Positions 9,108 to 10,000 of a stretch of 10,000 nucleotides of DNA are shown piece by piece. The stretch comes from Peribacillus asahii (GTDB lineage: Bacteria > Bacillota > Bacilli > Bacillales > DSM-1321), in assembly GCF_004006295.1 (NCBI RefSeq), contig NZ_CP026095.1, positions 15,001-25,000 on the forward strand, given 5' to 3'. The notes under the pieces were generated by a model, which saw only the letters and a list, made by a program, of their open reading frames with translations, did no database searches and was not told the DNA's origin. Position 1 is the stretch's first letter. The number at the start of each line of letters is the position of its first letter. Both the position numbers and the translations under genes were made by a program.

Positions 9108-9431
9108 ATGGGTATGCGTGGTGGCATGGGGAACATGCAAAATATGATGAAACAAATGCAAAAAATGCAAAAGAAAATGGCAGAGGCACAAGAAAAACTA
9201 GGTGAAGAAAAAATCGAAGGAACAGCTGGCGGCGGGATGGTTACCGTGATTGTGACAGGTCATAAAGAAATCGTCGATGTCACGATTAAACCTGAAGTAG
9301 TCGATCCGGATGATATCGAAATGTTACAAGACTTAGTATTAGCGGCAACAAATGATGCCTTAAAGAAAGCAGAAGAATTAACGAACCAAACGATGGGTCA
9401 ATTTACAAAAGGCATGAATCTGCCGTTTTAA
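9108..9431 (+). CDS. yaaK: YbaB/EbfC-family nucleoid-associated DNA-binding protein
   Basis: A small 107-residue protein of the YbaB/EbfC family, dimeric proteins that bind DNA and are nearly always found between dnaX and recR. The sequence has a Met/Gly/Gln/Lys-rich N-terminal helix ([18 protein letters not shown], about 7-24). The beta core follows, with [20 protein letters not shown] at 41-60, and then a C-terminal helix ([19 protein letters not shown], 74-92). The start ATG 9108 follows TAGGAGGT at 9093-9100, 16 bases after the dnaX stop, which implies translation from the same mRNA. The precise role in Bacillus is unknown; family members have been linked to nucleoid organisation and repair. 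Family assignment is firm and function is not. Confidence 0.93.
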   Translation: MGMRGGMGNMQNMMKQMQKMQKKMAEAQEKLGEEKIEGTAGGGMVTVIVTGHKEIVDVTIKPEVVDPDDIEMLQDLVLAATNDALKKAEELTNQTMGQFTKGMNLPF

Positions 9432-9438
9432 ATAGCAA

Positions 9439-9471
9439 GAAAAGAAACTTCCGTAACGGAGGTTTCTTTTC
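9439..9471 (+). terminator. strong hairpin between yaaK and recR, probable (possibly partial) terminator
   Basis: GAAAAGAAACTTCCG (9439-9453) pairs over 15 bp, with one U·G, with CGGAGGTTTCTTTTC (9457-9471) around a TAA triloop. Read as a shorter GC-rich core (ACTTCCG/CGGAGGT), the following TTTCTTTTCT serves as the U tract. It lies 8 bases after the yaaK stop and just before the recR ribosome binding site, so it may reduce rather than abolish expression of recR from the dnaX transcript. No separate recR promoter is evident in the short gap. Confidence 0.7.
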
Positions 9472-9492
9472 TGTCATGGAAGGAAGGATACG

Positions 9493-10000
9493 ATGCATTA
9501 TCCAGAACCGATTTCAAAGCTCATTGACAGCTTTATGAAGTTACCGGGTATCGGACCGAAAACAGCAGCGAGACTCGCTTTTTTTGTGTTAGGGATGAAG
9601 GAAGATACGGTGTTAGACTTTGCGAAAGCGCTGATTAACGCGAAGAGAAATCTTTCCTATTGTTCAGTGTGCGGTCATATTACCGATCAGGATCCGTGTA
9701 TGATTTGTGAAGACCAGCGTCGAGATCGAGACGTGATTTGTGTGGTGCAGGACCCGAAAGACGTCATTGCGATGGAGAAAATGCGTGAGTTTAACGGGCT
9801 GTATCATGTGTTACATGGCAGTATTTCGCCGATGGATGGAATTGGACCGGAGGATATTAATATCCCTGATTTATTGAAGCGCCTGCAGGATGAGACGGTG
9901 CAGGAAGTCATTCTGGCAACCAATCCAAATATTGAGGGAGAAGCCACAGCGATGTATATTTCTAGACTGTTGAAGCCATCAGGTATTAAAGTGACAAGAA
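9493..10000 (+). CDS. recR: recombination mediator protein RecR (5' part; runs off the right edge)
   Basis: Works with RecO (and RecF) to load RecA on gapped single-stranded DNA during recombinational repair. The 169 codons visible out of the family's roughly 198 show all main parts. A helix-hairpin-helix lies at about 9-30 ([20 protein letters not shown]). A four-cysteine zinc site follows with C57, C60, C69 and C72. Most of a Toprim domain follows from about residue 80 ([16 protein letters not shown], then [17 protein letters not shown]). ATG 9493 follows the purine-rich site GGAAGGAAGGA at 9478-9488. It is the third gene of the conserved dnaX–yaaK–recR cluster. The missing C-terminus is only because the window ends. 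Confidence 0.95.
   Translation, partial: MHYPEPISKLIDSFMKLPGIGPKTAARLAFFVLGMKEDTVLDFAKALINAKRNLSYCSVCGHITDQDPCMICEDQRRDRDVICVVQDPKDVIAMEKMREFNGLYHVLHGSISPMDGIGPEDINIPDLLKRLQDETVQEVILATNPNIEGEATAMYISRLLKPSGIKVTR

Overview
The window looks like a conserved chromosomal block near the replication origin of a low-GC Firmicute. It is most likely the Bacillus cereus group or a close relative. Supporting signs are strong AGGAGG-type ribosome binding sites, AT-rich spacers, a large Bacillus-type SRP RNA, a serine T-box leader, and the gene order yaaC–guaB–dacA–serS–tRNA-Ser–yaaI–tadA–scr–dnaX–yaaK–recR. The assignment rests on recalled gene order and protein similarity; no search was run.

Layout: positions 1-604 hold the N-terminal two thirds of a YaaC-like protein on the minus strand, running off the left edge and divergent from guaB. 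Positions 673-2139 encode IMP dehydrogenase, followed by a strong intrinsic terminator. Positions 2333-3658 encode a secreted D-alanyl-D-alanine carboxypeptidase (DacA, PBP5 type) with a TTG start. Positions 3709-3966 form a T-box riboswitch with a UCC (serine) specifier that controls serS (4009-5289). A promoter with a consensus -35 box drives a tRNA-Ser(UGA) gene (5471-5563). A two-way terminator then separates the tRNA from a minus-strand isochorismatase-family hydrolase (5639-6181). The tRNA adenosine deaminase tadA (6315-6827) and the SRP RNA scr (about 6906-7177, with promoter and terminator) follow. The last block is dnaX (start corrected to GTG 7403), yaaK and the 5' part of recR, which runs off the right edge.

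The genes are mostly housekeeping: GTP synthesis (guaB), cell-wall trimming (dacA), decoding (serS, tRNA-Ser, tadA), protein targeting (scr), and DNA replication and repair (dnaX, yaaK, recR).

No new defence system, mobile element or CRISPR array is visible. The observations most worth checking are: (1) an A7 slippery run inside dnaX, in exact A_AAA_AAA phase, with a -1-frame stop two codons later, which would give a gamma-like short clamp-loader subunit; (2) the absence of pdxS/pdxT between dacA and serS, and of dck/dgk/yaaH between the tRNA and yaaI, compared with the order I recall for B. subtilis and B. anthracis; and (3) a serine tRNA whose discriminator base reads as U instead of the usual G.
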